A DNA stretch of 64,000 bases, from assembly GCA_949128115.1 (NCBI GenBank), contig OX421961.1, positions 121,523,050 to 121,587,049 of the forward strand. The letters run 5' to 3'. The stretch is from Anaspis maculata. Lineage: Eukaryota; Arthropoda; Insecta; Coleoptera; Scraptiidae. Position 1 is the stretch's first letter. The number at the start of each line of letters is the position of its first letter. Shown in pieces: positions 48,027-59,574 of the stretch. Position numbers and translations under genes: made by a program. The notes under the pieces were generated by a model that worked only from the letters and a program-made list of their open reading frames with translations, was not told the origin of the DNA and made no database searches.

Positions 48027-48950
48027 TCATGAACAGAGGTTCCAGCTGACTGGTTGACTGGGATGTTGTTTGGGATGTATTATCTTGGCTGACCTCGCCT
48101 TCTCTTTTTGTTGTCTGATCTCCACCAACAGCTTGAGAATAGGAGATTCCGTCCTCAACATTCGGGATTTAGGTGGTTTATTCGCGTTGTTTGTGTGACC
48201 CTTTGCTCTAAGTGGTGGAAAGTTCTTCTGCTGTAGCTCTTTGTAAGTTTTACAGCCCCTATAATTGGCAGGATGCCCATCTCCACAATTAGTACACTTG
48301 ACTTCTTCCTTCCTCTCTTTTTTCGGGCAGTCAGCTGTTGCATGACTGTCTGGACATTTAACACACCTTGGTGGTAGTTGACAATATTTCTTCGTGTGCC
48401 CAAACCTCTGGCACCTCGAACATTGAACAATCTCTCGTTTGGTATAAGGGGGTTCAATCTTGACCATTGTGTTAAGTAGACCAGTCACTTTATATATTTC
48501 TTTATTATTGGGCTGAGTCTTGAGCTCGATATGGAAAAGCGGTAGATTTTTCACTGTTCCACGTTCGCGTATGTTAGCTACCTATGTTCTTAACTTCGTG
48601 TCCCAGTTGTTCTATGGCCCCCTTCAAATCTTCGATGTTGGTCGACGGGTGTACGTTTCTTACAACCACTCGGAAACTACGGTCTTGTTTTATTTGAAAG
48701 GTAAAAAAGTGTGTTTTCTTCTCAGTCAGAGCCTTAAGTCTTATTAAGTAATACTCCGGAAAGGACTACGAATGACATGAATGTTCACAAGGTTGCATAT
48801 ATATGATATCACAAGGTCGGGGAATCCGACCTTGTGATATTCGACCTTGACAATGTTACTGATTTCCTTGAAATCCAATAGCTTGTTTACGTCATGTGAT
48901 ATCGTAACGTTGGGGAATTCTCTGGCGGCATCCTTTGTGCGCTAGAATCC
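48027..48950 (-). pseudogene. LINE ORF1 (gag-like, three CCHC knuckles)
   Basis: The N-terminal part reads EFPNVTISHDVNKLLDFKEI and KVEYHKVGFPDLVISY in one frame, shifts near 48770, then FRVVVRNVHPSTNIEDLKGA, shifts again, and continues as an open frame of 175 codons from 48554. That part has CSRCQRFGHTKKYC, CVKCPDSHATADC and CTNCGDGHPANYRGC zinc knuckles, with HPSTNIEDLK as the usual pre-knuckle domain. Known role: RNA-binding chaperone of Jockey-group LINEs. At least two frameshifts and a stop (before HTRERGTVK) make it inactive. Confidence 0.88.
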
Positions 48951-49854
48951 CCCTAGCTCATCTCCTCGTCATATTTAGCTTGTTGCATTGGGTCGGATTC
49001 GGCGATGTTTCTAGTCGTCATATTGGGTGATTCTGCGTGGCGCTGTAACCATAGATTCGGTGGCACCCTGGACAAGACACCAAGCAACGGCATTATTCCC
49101 GGCGAGGCAATTCGGTCACTTCCACCACCTGAAAGGGCTCCAAATGGAGAGTAAGCGAGAAGCAGATGCACCGAAAAGAGGCAAGAAAAGACCAACTAAC
49201 CGCGCAAGTGGCCTCTTCGTTCTTTCTCTTGAAATTTGTTGACTAGCGCCCGGAGGATCCTCCAGTTCTTGGATTGAACTGATAACTTCACGGTGATAAA
49301 AATGCTCCGTCGGTAGTTTTATGAACACTTCCATAAAGTTTAACTGGTTGTCTACGATTGAACTCCTCTATTTTATTTACAATGCGGATAAGACGTGAAA
49401 CGTTACTTAAGTGCGCTCGTTACATGCATGTGCGAGTTAAACTGAAGTTGTGCGAGATCCATCGATAACCGGGATGGCTCAAGCTAAACGCGAAAAGAAC
49501 CCGCGCGATATTATTCTCAATTTACTTTTCCAACTTCCGGCCGAGCTCCCACGATAACCAACATTCGAGCAGCAGCAGCAGCAAACTTCTCGTACAATTA
49601 TTATCTCAAGCGCTTCGGCGGGTAAGAACGAAAACACTGCTTTAAATTCAATCCTTTGACAAGCAAATATCGCAACGACCAGAATCCTCATTCTCCTCTG
49701 CGGGTTTTCGCCTCTGTAGTCCTCTAGCTCCCGTGGGGAAGCCCGTCTGATGTTCATCTTTGATTGAAAGGATGAAGCGCTCCGCACAGCTGCTGCTCGC
49801 CCTGTTTCCGCACCTAATTAACTACAACCACCACACACACACACACACACTTAC
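48951..49854. other. Unique intron next to dpr exon 2 donor
   Basis: No gene or mobile element recognised; includes CAG-rich GCAGCAGCAGCAGC near 49570 and the (CA)n run at 49832-49850. Confidence 0.45.
49832..49850 (-). repeat. GT dinucleotide run at dpr splice donor
   Basis: On the minus strand the donor GTAAG of the second Ig1 exon continues directly into about nine GT units. GT-rich tracts just inside introns can influence donor choice (known for GU-binding splicing factors). Here it is only an observation. Confidence 0.8.
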
Positions 49855-50019
49855 TTGGCATTCGTATGTTCCGTTATCCCTCTTCTGAACGAACTTAATT
49901 TGAAGAGTCCAATCGTCGGAGCCTTCCGCGTGCAGAATTTGAAATCTCTCGTCGTTCGTGTAGGTAAACACGCCCGAAGACAAGATGTGCCAGTCCCGTC
50001 TTCGCACCCACGATACTTG
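49855..50019 (-). CDS. dpr: dpr exon: C-terminal half of Ig1
   Basis: 165 bp, 55 codons, phase 0 at both ends. The acceptor is tttgttgcag and the donor is caa/gtaagt. It encodes QVSWVRRRDWHILSSG (the core Ig tryptophan and the family's VRRRDWHIL motif), FTYTNDERFQILHAEGSDDW, then WTLQIKFVQKRDNGTYECQ with the second Ig1 cysteine in the Y-x-C motif. The match to the Dpr Ig1 signature is unmistakable. The donor runs straight into a GT dinucleotide repeat. Confidence 0.95.
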
Positions 50020-51402
50020 CTGCAACAAAAACAATAATTTCAACAACACAAATCTCTATACGGTTCTACATCTCGCACCATACAAATAGCTGCAAGACAA
50101 CGGCCCTTTCTACGGGTTTTTAATAAAAGAAGAAGGATGACACGACGTTTTATCTCTCGCGCATATTGAATCCTATATTTTATACAGCGCGCGCGATATT
50201 CAATATCTCTTCTCCTCCGCAATATCGTCCTTGTATGTGTGCGTGTGTCCCTGCGATATAATAAATGTCCTGTCGAAAACATCTTCATCTTTTGATGGCT
50301 CGCCATTCTTCGCCTTCGTAAATTTTGATGTAGGTGTCTAATTAATTACCTAATTGGACGAGATAAAATTTGATGGATGAGTCTGTTTTTGTGGGGGAGA
50401 CGACCGAAAGGGACCCGCCGCCTTATGGCGATCGAATCAATTTCCTAATCATGGGCCGCGCGCGCCCTTAATATTTTACAGCGCAGGCAATAAACACGGC
50501 GTTAGTTCCATAGAAGAAATATTTTACAGCACGACCGTATAATTTTAATGACATAATTCATCTAGATGAGAGTATGAGGTGAAATTGTCGGTTAAGGTAC
50601 CACTTTATGATAATGTCGCCCATTATAACGCTTTATTTCGGCATTATGAACTCTGAAATCTTGGACGCGTATTCTATCTGCACTATGAAACTGATTATTT
50701 CACTCATGTGTCATTTCATAGTTTAAACCAATAGAATGGCTTCATTTCTCATAACTCATCATAACATCTCATAACATAACTCGTCATTTAGACGATAATG
50801 TCGCACTGCAAAATTATCGCAGCGAGCCCCCGGAGATTTATTAAATCTAGGATCTATCCTGTGCACAATTCGTAGGAATAATCTTTCAAATATAAATAGA
50901 TAGTTATATACCATGAATAATAAACAATATAAGCTTGTTACTGGACTGCTTCCAGATAATTTTGACCACAGCTCCCTCGTGCTTGTTGTTCCATAGCAGC
51001 TGAAAATTGAACACAAGTTCATTTAGAATTGGCTTGAGGTTCAATCATCAATAGTTGTTCAACTATGAATTATTATGAAAATACGGCTTCACGGACTTTT
51101 TCATGGCACATTTTGAGGTTCAAAATTGCAGCTGCGGATTTTTCTCTGGCGGCGTTTCACTTGCAAAACTTTGGTGCGGTTCCGTTTTACCGCCCGCCGC
51201 CGAGCGTTGAGCTTTGATTTAATTTGATTCCTGACTCTGTTTACAACATAATGAAACCCCATATAAATTCATATGAACCACCCTATGCACAAAAGCAAAG
51301 ATCTATGAATGTATGGAATAATAATTCAGGAATCGACTCACAATGGTCAAATTCTCTCTAAGTTACACCTATAACAAATGGGCAAAAATGATAACAAGAA
51401 AA
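50020..51402. other. Unique intron, nothing recognised
   Basis: No convincing coding frame, palindrome or array; some CG-rich alternating tracts (GCGCGCGCGA near 50190). Confidence 0.4.
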
Positions 51403-51555
51403 TGGCAAGTAGTTATCGAATCCTTGAACCGATTGATGAGGTATGGCAATTATCCATTACCATATATAGATAAAATACTGGTATTTTTGTCGGGAGCCAT
51501 ACACTTTACACACTTAGATTTGTCTCAAGGGTACTACCAAATAGATTTGAGTTGA
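51403..51555 (+). pseudogene. Ty3/gypsy RT fragment
   Basis: WQVVIESLNRLMRYGNYPLP followed by YIDKILVFLSGAIHFTHLDL and SQGYYQIDLS matches the RT stretch from the first block through the first catalytic Asp (LDL) to GYYQI. Only about 50 codons survive, ending in a stop. It differs from the 19.6-kb element, so it is a separate insertion. Confidence 0.8.
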
Positions 51556-51670
51556 GAGACCTGAAAATATACAGCTTCCACCACAAAACCTATAAGAGAA
51601 ACATGAATAATATTTAGTTGATTTTGAGCTCATGAAAAAATATATACTGTTTTTCCAAAGTTGTCTATAC

Positions 51671-51843
51671 AGGGTGATCCACCGAGTCCCCCCCCTCCTG
51701 TTGGAATTTTTCCCGTCGGAACTTGGCGGGGAAAAAATCTTTTTCAACAATTTTCCCCTAGAATTTAACTTTGAACACGAATTTTTCTTCATATCTTATA
51801 AAAGTGTTTCAAAATAACTTCAAAATTTTTTTGACACCTTGTA
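51671..51843. repeat. Small CAGGGTG-ended repeat
   Basis: TACAGGGTGATCC at the left and ACACCTTGTA at the right, with CCCCCCCTCC and CAACAATTTT(C)CC words shared with the outer arms of the palindrome at 36905. Ends are diverged. Confidence 0.5.
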
Positions 51844-51916
51844 TCTAAATATTGAAAATGATGCGGCTTTTTCTTCTGAGTCCAGAAATATAATTTAATA
51901 TTTGAATAAGATCATA

Positions 51917-53057
51917 CAGGGTGTCCCACGAAGTAACCGACATAGTTCAAGGGTAGATGTACTTTCTCGAGGCAAAACAGAATCTGCCTTCGAAATTTTC
52001 ATGACGTCCCCCGTTTTTGATATACAGGGTGATTTATGTGTTCAACCAAAAAGTTTGATTGGCCATATCTCAGGAATGCACCAATAGAATCTATTGAAAT
52101 TTTGCAGGTATATTCTAGAACCAAGAGCCTTTGTAGCGCCCTATTCACTTATAAAATTAATACAGGACCGTACTCAAAATTTTGTTTTCCGAGTTTCCGT
52201 TGAAAAAGTCATCCTGTATAAATTTTTTTTAAAATCTGATGTCATATTCGGAAACTACTTAAGAAATGCTACAAGATGCGATTCCTAAATTGTGTGCCAC
52301 TAATTTAGCTGATCCGAAAAAAAATTAATACCAAAAATTTTTCAGGAATATTTCTTAAAATTTAAATTTAAATCAGTGAAACGCTATTCCAGATGGTCAA
52401 ACAAAGTCACTATTTTAATTGTGGTGCTCTAACCAACCAAAAATAGTTTCAGGAGAATTTTCTTGAAACATGAATTTGGTACCTCAGATTCCTACCAAAA
52501 TTCATGTTTCCAGAAAATCTCCTGAAATTATCCTTGGTTTGGTAGAACATCAAAATTGAAATTGTGACTTTGTTTGACCACCTGAAATAGCGTTTGAGTG
52601 ATTTGAATCAAATTTTCAAAAATATTCCTGAAAAATTTCTGGAATAATTTTTTTTTCGGATCAGCTAAATTAGTGCCAAACAATTTAGGAATCGCATTTT
52701 GTAGCATTTTTTATGAAGTTTCCGAATATGACATCAGATTTTGAAAAAAAATCTATACAGGATGACTTTTTCAACAGAAACTCGAAAAACAAAATTTTGG
52801 GTACGGTCCTGTATTAATTTTATAAGTGAATAGGGCGCTACCAAGGCTCTTGGTTCTAGAGTATACCTGCAGAATTTCAATAGATTCTATTGATGTATTC
52901 CTGAGATATGGCCAATCAAACTTTTCGGTTGAACACATAAATCACCCTGTATATCGGAAACGGGGGACGTCAAGAAAATTTCGAAGGCAGATTCTGATTT
53001 GCCTCGAGAAAGTACATCTACCCTTGAACTATGTCGGTTACTTCGTGGGACACCCTG
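51917..53057. mobile_element. Nested CAGGGTG palindromes, 1.14 kb
   Basis: Outer ends CAGGGTGTCCCACGAAGTAA / mirrored, TA flanks at 51915-51916 and 53058-53059. At 52025-52949 a second CAGGGTGATTTATGTG-ended palindrome, TA-flanked, occupies the centre. Each inner arm also contains a further TA-CAGGGTGA...TCATCCTG-TA unit. Arms are nearly identical, implying recent origin or conversion. No coding sequence. Confidence 0.9.
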
Positions 53058-53099
53058 TATACAGGGTTTTCATTTTCACACAGGTCGACTTTAATTTTG

Positions 53100-55350
53100 A
53101 GGGGGACATCTAAGACACGCATTGCCAAGTTCTGTTGAGCCAAAGAAATGCTGAGGATTCCCAAAAATTCCTGTGGATTTCTCAGTTATTTCTACAAAAT
53201 TTCTAGGGATTCATAAAGATTTGAATTACATTTTTAGGGATTCCTAAAGATTCTCACGAGATTTTGAAAGCAGAATTTTCAGAAATTTCTGAAAAGTACA
53301 GGATTATTAGAGATATTCATTCTATGTTTCCTACGGGCTCTCTTGGTTCCTCAAAGATTCGTTTTTGGATTTCTAGGTATTTCTGAATTTTTCCACAGAG
53401 TTTGTATGGGATTTCTACAAGATTTCTAGGGATTTTCAAAGATTTTTACGGGGTTACTAGGGATTTCCAAGAATCTCTGAAAATGTGCGTAGAGAGTTCT
53501 GAGATTGAAGATGTGTATATAATTTCTATTGTGTTCAAGATTTCTACTGATAGAATGAAGAATTGTATAAAATTGCTAGGGTTCTTAAGGAAATTCAGGA
53601 GAGTTCAAAAAATGTCTACAAGATTATTCGGGATTTCTCAAGATTTTCACGGTTCATTACAGATTTTTACATATTTCAGATTTTTTAAAGCTTCTAGAGA
53701 TTTATACGAGATTCCTGAGGATTTTCTTTCAACTTTCAACTTTATTCCCTCTTTTGACTGAGTTTATTTTCAAGAATTTAGGAGATTTATAGGGATTTTT
53801 GAAGATTTCTGTGGGATATCTAGGGATTTCTGTATGAGATTTTTGAAAACTGTTCAGATTTTGAAGGGATTTCTTGAGATTTTTGAGGACGCCTAAAGCT
53901 TCGATGAATGTCTCAAGATTTCTACGAGATTTATAGGAATTTATTTCCGTATTTTTTATACAATTTCTAGGGATTCCCGAATATTTCTACGGAATTTCCA
54001 AGAATTTCTAGAGATTTCTACAAGATTCTTAAGGTTTTCTAAATATTTTCACGGGGTTTCTAGGGATTTCCAAGGATTTATGAGAATTTCTATGCAGTTC
54101 TGGGATTGAAGATTTTAATAGATCTAGTTATGGGCTAGAGTGAAGATTTGTATGAAATTTCTAGTGTTTTCATCATCATTTCTACGGCATTTTTGAAGAT
54201 TTCTAGGGATTTTTGAGTTTATTTTTAATTTTTTTTTATGAGTTTATTTAATGTCGGCCTATTTCCGCAACGAGGCCTAACACCGACGCCGGTGAATGCT
54301 TTCCTCCACTATACCGGAGCCCGAACCCCACTTTGCCGAACCCCTGTGTGTTCCAACACAGGGTAGGGATTTTCAACGACCACCAACATCGCATGGGGTC
54401 GGCACCATCGTTCGTATTTCACGTGCTATGCGACACACGCGCTATGCGCGTCTTGCATTCAGCAAGCATTCCAACTAAACCAAGGAGCTTGTTTATTTTT
54501 CATTTATTACTATTCATTTTCGGGATTTCTGAAGGATTCTTCAAGATTCGCGGGAATTTCAAAGATTTTTATGGAACTACTGGGGATTTCTGGAGGTTCT
54601 TCAAAAGATTTCTGAGAATTTATAAAAGTTTTAGAAATTTCTCTAGGATTTCTGAAAATTCATTTTGGATTGCTAATAATTTCTGAATATTTCTACAACA
54701 TTTACAGGGATTTCTAGGAATTTCCATGAAATTCGTATTGATTTTTGATCATTCCTAGAGATTTATCAAGATATCAACGAAAATTCTAGAAATTTCTCAA
54801 CATTTTCGAAGATTTTTACGAAATTTAATATTTCTACAAGATTTTGGAAAACTTCTAGAGATCTAGGGCTTTTGTGAATCTACGGGAATTCAGGGGATTT
54901 CAGGATTTTCAAGAATTCTTAGGAATATCTACGTATATTTTGAAAATTTCTAGGGATTTCTACAGAATTTCTGAGGATTTTTGTGAAAATTTCTGGGAGT
55001 TTTGGAAAAATTTTACGGGATCCTGAAAATTCGAATAGGATTTTCAAAAATGTTCTGACAATTTCTATGGATTTTTGGAGATCTCTACGGGATTCCCTAG
55101 GTTTTTTGAAAGATATCGTAGATATTTCTATAAATTTCTTAGGATTCTCAGAAATTTCTATGCACTTCTCAAGATTTCTGCGAGATATCTGAGAATTTTC
55201 AAAAATTTGTATGCGATTTCTAGCGACTTTGGAAGTTTACGAGATTTTTGAAGAATTTCTATGGATTTCTGTTAGACTTTACAAAATATTTATGAGATTC
55301 TGAAGATTCCTATTAGAATTTTTGATTTCGAGTAATCCATAATTCCGACG
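53100..55350 (+). repeat. Degenerate GGGATTTCT / AAGATTTCT array
   Basis: About 2.2 kb built from variants of GATTTCTA(G/C)(G/A)(G/A)ATTT, with spacing about 10-16 bases and no strict period. It is all in one orientation, strongly T-rich, and interrupted only by the insert at 54233-54490. Frames rich in I, F and S are by-products. Confidence 0.8.
54233..54490 (-). mobile_element. SINE-like or processed retro-insert in the array
   Basis: 258 bp of GC-rich sequence unlike the array. On the minus strand it ends in an A-rich tail (CATAAAAAAAAATT). Direct repeats GTTTATTTTTAATTT and GTTTATTTTTCATTT (one mismatch) flank it at 54217 and 54491. No A/B boxes were recognised, so the class is uncertain. 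Confidence 0.65.
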
Positions 55351-57534
55351 CTATGAGGTTCCGAGGCCAGAAAATATGATTGTTGGCAAAAAAATGACAT
55401 AATACCTACGAGTGACATTTTTTTTTTATAAGAAATAATTTCAGATTTGAATGACTTCCTTGACTGGCATCAGAAGTTCCGCTGGTAATTCAGCAGAAAC
55501 ATCAATAAGTAACCTATTTTAATTATCATATCATTATCATTAATTATAATATATAATTACATAAATGACAGTCAAATTTGTAAGTTGACTGAAATTCCAA
55601 GTGAAATAATACATTTTTATAAACAACACGTAATTTCACATCAACGACGACAGGCTAGTAGCCATCATGAGTCGTCGGTTTGGCAAAACCAAAAGAATGA
55701 GCCGGCGATGCATTTGCATCCTTTCGATATGTTGGTTGTTGAAAAAAATCGATCTTATTATTATGGGAGTAATTTCGAATACCAACTGATCATAGACCGC
55801 TGATTTTTTGTTCTTCTTCAAAGGATCCAAGAGGCCGCATAACAAAAATCCAGTTGACGCTAGAAAAGCACGATTTCACCATATAACAACATCAAAGACA
55901 AAGACAACGTAGCAGCCGATGCACTCTCGTAATATCCAATGACTAAACAAAACTAAGTTGCGAAGCAAAAGGACATATGTAGGTACGTAAGGAATTTCGA
56001 TGTGTAAAGCCAAAAGAATTGGGCAAATTTAATGGACCAGCAGGCCTTTTTCAAATTTGTGAATTTATACTATGCCGTCAATGAAACTACAGTTCATCTG
56101 TGACAGGAACCTTGATCAACGATAGCAATGAATGCAATGTTGAGAGACCTGAAGAGAATGAGCATAAAATGATATCCCTGACTGATTGTGAAAAGAATGA
56201 AAACTTCTAGAGTCGTATCAGTGGGTTGAGTAACGTTATTAAACCAGAGTAACTATCACATTACCACAACCTTACCAAGAAATAAACAATAGAAGATGTA
56301 GCTCCATATCAGTATTTCCAAACGAATTGACAACCGATAACAAGTGTCTGGCAAAAGCTTTTTGTTACTTTTAAAGCCTCAGTTTGTCACCACAGCGAAG
56401 CCCCAATCCAATTCTCAAGTGATGTTTTCCTGCAAGTGTACAAGAAGGTGCATATTAAGAAGTTAAATCACCTGTTGATAATATAATGCGCAATCACTTC
56501 GGGAATGCGAGCGAGCGGCGTTCCGCCGCAACGGCCGCAGCATCAGGTACAACAACAAAACCGGAAAATAAGAAAACACAAAAATAAATGTGCCATTATC
56601 CGGAGGATCCGTACAAATCCTTGAACAAAAAGGATTACTCCCTCTACTGGCGTTTAGACAAATTGTTCGAATCGAAGCAGCAAACCCACTTATCGGAAAT
56701 CGGTCTCCAGAGCGGCAAAACACACAACAAGAAGTGTGATGGTAGTTGGTTGCGTGCGGTGGAGGGGCATAAATTCAATCACAGAGTATCGCGCGAAGAG
56801 TCTAATCCGGTGTCGTGTGTGTGCTGAAAAATGCGTGAATTCTACCTTTCCACCGTAATGTAGTTCCGACGTGTACAATCGCGAGCATACCTATGTAATT
56901 TCGGACATCAATTTTGTTGACGTTCCCAAAGAGGAACAAAAAACTATAGCATTAGGTACTGGCATTACGACCTGATTGAACAAATGGCTTGATTCTGGGG
57001 CATTGTCATAAATACACTACTCAGTTCAGTAGTCATCGACTATCAATGGTTTAAGACATTTGAAATACTCCAACTGACCAGACACTACCCACTGACATGC
57101 ATTGTGTTCACAAAACAAATCACTATAGTCTGGAAGCTTTAAAAAATAACCCTGCATTTTGTTATTTGTTGATTGTTGAATATCACCTTATAGTACACCT
57201 TAGCAATAACTTGTAATTGAAAAAAAAACCGTCAAACCACAAAAAAGTCTACATTTTCACAATTCTTGCCAGTTAGCACGAACCCGCTCCCGGTTCTCCA
57301 GCCAGCCAACCCTACAAGGATCTCTCGTACCTACTCTACCTACACGCAACCATCGCTCGGGTGAACCATGAACATGGTTCTTCGAGCCGGATATGACTAT
57401 CAACAAGCTGTGCCATGAAAAGTGCACCACAGAGCCCAAGACGCGACAGAGTGATAACTTTGAGAATCAAACTGTACGAGCATTAGAAAAGTTCTGGAAG
57501 TAGATGTAAGCACAGGAGCCATAGGCTAACTAAG
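55351..57534. other. Unique intron, nothing recognised
   Basis: No repeat structure or motif-bearing frame. Opposed frames of 79 and 86 codons at 56463-56827 have no recognisable family. Confidence 0.4.
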
Positions 57535-58160
57535 ACGCATCACTGAAGGCGTGTATTTGTATGACAACGGGGTATCTTACGAGAATATGTCTACTTTGAT
57601 CGTGCTGATGTCTGCAAATAGTTTGCGTAATTTTGACCAGAGTATGTGTAGATCCAAAGGAATAGCTTCGTCCCAAGAAAGACCGAATACCAAAATTTCT
57701 GGAGAATGAAATTAGCATTCAAGATTACTAGGCCTAGAAGCCCAAGATAATCGAAAATTCGTGACAATAGCTTGGCACACTCGTAGTGTAAAAGGAATTG
57801 TTCTTGGTTGAATCCCATGAGACTCCAAGTGTTTTGATATTACCGTCGTCGGTCAAAGTGTATTGAAATAATTCACAGTTGAAATCACTCTTCAAAACCT
57901 GCGCAACGATTGCGATCCACTGACAGAGCTCAAAATCAGAACAGAGATTATACATTTCGTTTCAAATTGGCTCCACTTTCAACGTACGTGCATCCGGTAA
58001 TTAAGTCGTCAACGTAAAAATCATCGAGGTTCACAATCATGACAAGCTTGTTTTTGTGAGTTTTGATTTTCTTTCAATTTTCTGGAATGCCAAGGAAAAT
58101 GATGTTCGAAATTTCATGCTTGCACTGGCAGGTATGTAAGTTGAAAAGGAGTCGTAATAT
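57535..58160 (-). pseudogene. BEL/Pao pol fragment (RT to RNase H start)
   Basis: Read on the minus strand across three frames: DDFYVDDLITGCTYVESGAN with the catalytic YVDD at about 58007-58018, FELCQWIAIVAQVL, GNIKTLGVSWDSTKNNSFYT, then LGLVILNANFILQKFW (family: LGPVI..AK...Q.LW) and IQIHAFSDAS, the start of RNase H. Order and spacing fit BEL/Pao pol. Frameshifts make it inactive. It lies within the first visible dpr intron. Confidence 0.85.
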
Positions 58161-58684
58161 GTGAAAATCAATTTGAAATCGGAGCTAGAGCAGAAAGCTC
58201 TCGACAAAATCACGACGCGTTACCGGGGATGTTGGGGATGTAACTGGAGATTACCGAGGATAATGGGAACAAATCGATACTGTATGCATGTTCACTCGTA
58301 CGAATGTATTTTGCATACACGTAGCCACTGCTATTGATGATTACGAATTCAAAACAAAACAAAATATTACTGATTACAAATTCAAAATCGAATGGCCTGC
58401 GAAACGCCAACCATTAGGTCGAAAAAAACCTTGGAAGCCTTCTTTTCGCCAAATCAACTAAGCAATCTAATCTGAGTTGCGCCGTCTCGCTCTCCCCGTA
58501 CCGATTTCTGGCTTTTTCACCATCTCTATCCCTCTCTAATAAGGTGAGATTTCATACATTTGTGGTCGTGGGAAAGCGCAACTAGAACCACTAGAACGTA
58601 ATTTATGTCATGTGTGTCTCGTTCGTGTAACGTTCCCAATTCATTTGGAGTTTATGTATAATGCATTCCTGTAACTGTTATTAC
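58161..58684. other. Intron flank, nothing recognised
   Basis: Sequence between the BEL/Pao relic and dpr exon; no support for any feature. Confidence 0.4.
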
Positions 58685-58881
58685 CTCGGCTCCTGAGAGA
58701 GTCCTGTCGCCCGTGCTCCTCACATGGCAGTGTAGATACGCAGTGGCTCCCAGTTGCACCGTTACGTTCGTAATAGTGTTGTTCTCAGCTCCCGCCATGG
58801 CCTCCGCCCTGCTGAAGTCCTCGAAATTGGGATACCACAACTGACGCCAATCCGAATACTTCTTTTGGATGTCTCTCCGTT
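58685..58881 (-). CDS. dpr: dpr exon: N-terminal half of Ig1
   Basis: 197 bp (2 bases + 65 codons). The acceptor is ttttccag before 58881 and the donor is gag/gtaata after 58685. It encodes a linker (RRDIQKKYSDWRQLWYPNFE) and then the start of Ig1, with LGATAYLHC carrying the first disulphide cysteine and RSTGDRTLSGAE at the end. The N-glycosylation sequons NNT and NVT lie before the B strand. The following intron (50020-58684) holds the BEL/Pao relic, the GGGATTTCT array and the nested palindrome at 51.9-53.1 kb. The exon that should precede it, ending in one base of a split codon, was not found below 64000. Confidence 0.93.
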
Positions 58882-59167
58882 CTGGAAAATCAGACAGAAA
58901 TGCGGTTTTAGAACACAACATTGCGAGACGAGAAAAGCTGGCGTCATTCAACTGGAGAATATTAAAACGTTTTTTCGGCGAAGGATCAGTGGATTTCAGT
59001 ATATAAATACCAACGACAATACACAAGCGATTGTTCGATTGGCTTTGTTATCGGAGTTCTTATATACATAATACACAACGCTGATCTGTGAATATATTCG
59101 GTGAATATGCTCCAGATACTAGGGATGACATAGGTGTTTCCGCAATATATAGAATAGTATATTGTAC

Positions 59168-59515
59168 ATTGCTGTAATGTAACCCACTTTTCAACGATTT
59201 TGGCTGTGATCGTCGTTGACCCCCTTTTTCCTACGGACCCTACGTCTCAAGTCCTTTGTTCTAGATGAGAACGCAAATTAGGGGGAGCTGCTGTGGATTC
59301 AATGGAACAAGAGTAAATGATGGACTAACAAAATGGATTTTAATATTTTATTTTACTTGCCATCTAAGTTCAAATTAATTTGTTTCTTTTCACAAAACAC
59401 CTAACACAAGAAGACTGACAAAATGACACAAACAAAACAAGAAAATCAATAAAATCAATGCAAGAATAATACAACAAAACACACAAGTGAATGAATAACA
59501 ATGTGGCTAACCGAG
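59168..59515 (-). mobile_element. Diverged relic of the solo-LTR family
   Basis: On the minus strand, TTTTGTGAAAAGAAACAAATT, GTTCTCATCTAGAAC, AACGACGATCACAGCCAAAA and GGGTTACATTACAG align in order with the last 350 bp of LTR copies 1-3. It ends at the TTACATTACA corresponding to the first possible LTR terminus and lacks the extra PBS-like unit. The upstream part is lost. Confidence 0.65.
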
Positions 59516-59574
59516 CTAGTCCAGCCCTGTGTCTTATATTTTACTTTTTAGTTTTACGCTAACCTACCGCCTAA

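Larger units (their letters stand above)
44256..48950 (-). mobile_element. Jockey-like LINE, truncated both ends, split by LTR copy 3
   Basis: Minus-strand order: gag-like ORF1 (48950-48027), then ORF2 with AP endonuclease starting at 47941 and the N-terminal part of RT ending at about 44256. The 2,070-bp LTR copy 3 lies inside the endonuclease. The end of gag's N-terminus and everything after the first RT blocks are missing. Confidence 0.92.
285..58881 (-). other. dpr: dpr-family gene (partial: exons for Ig1 to stop codon)
   Basis: Seen: five minus-strand exons with AG acceptors and GT donors, read 58881 to 285, with introns of 8,665, 19,852, 28,149 and 1,110 bp. The first exon starts with two bases completing a split codon. 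The next junctions are phase 0, 0 and 0, the last is phase 1, and every join keeps the frame open until TAG at 285-287. Known: Dpr proteins carry two Ig domains, are membrane tethered, and pair with DIP proteins in synaptic partner recognition. Inference: this is a member with the NTEPASIYVFVS Ig2 ending, which I recall from the dpr1-3 type, but the paralogue is not resolved. The signal-peptide exon(s) upstream were not found. The introns are largely mobile DNA. Confidence 0.95.

Noticed and set aside
48805..48840. Perfect small inverted repeat ATATCACAAGGTCGG
   Set aside because: It lies inside recognisable LINE gag coding sequence (VEYHKVGFPDLVISY), so it is most simply coincidental coding sequence rather than a MITE or operator.
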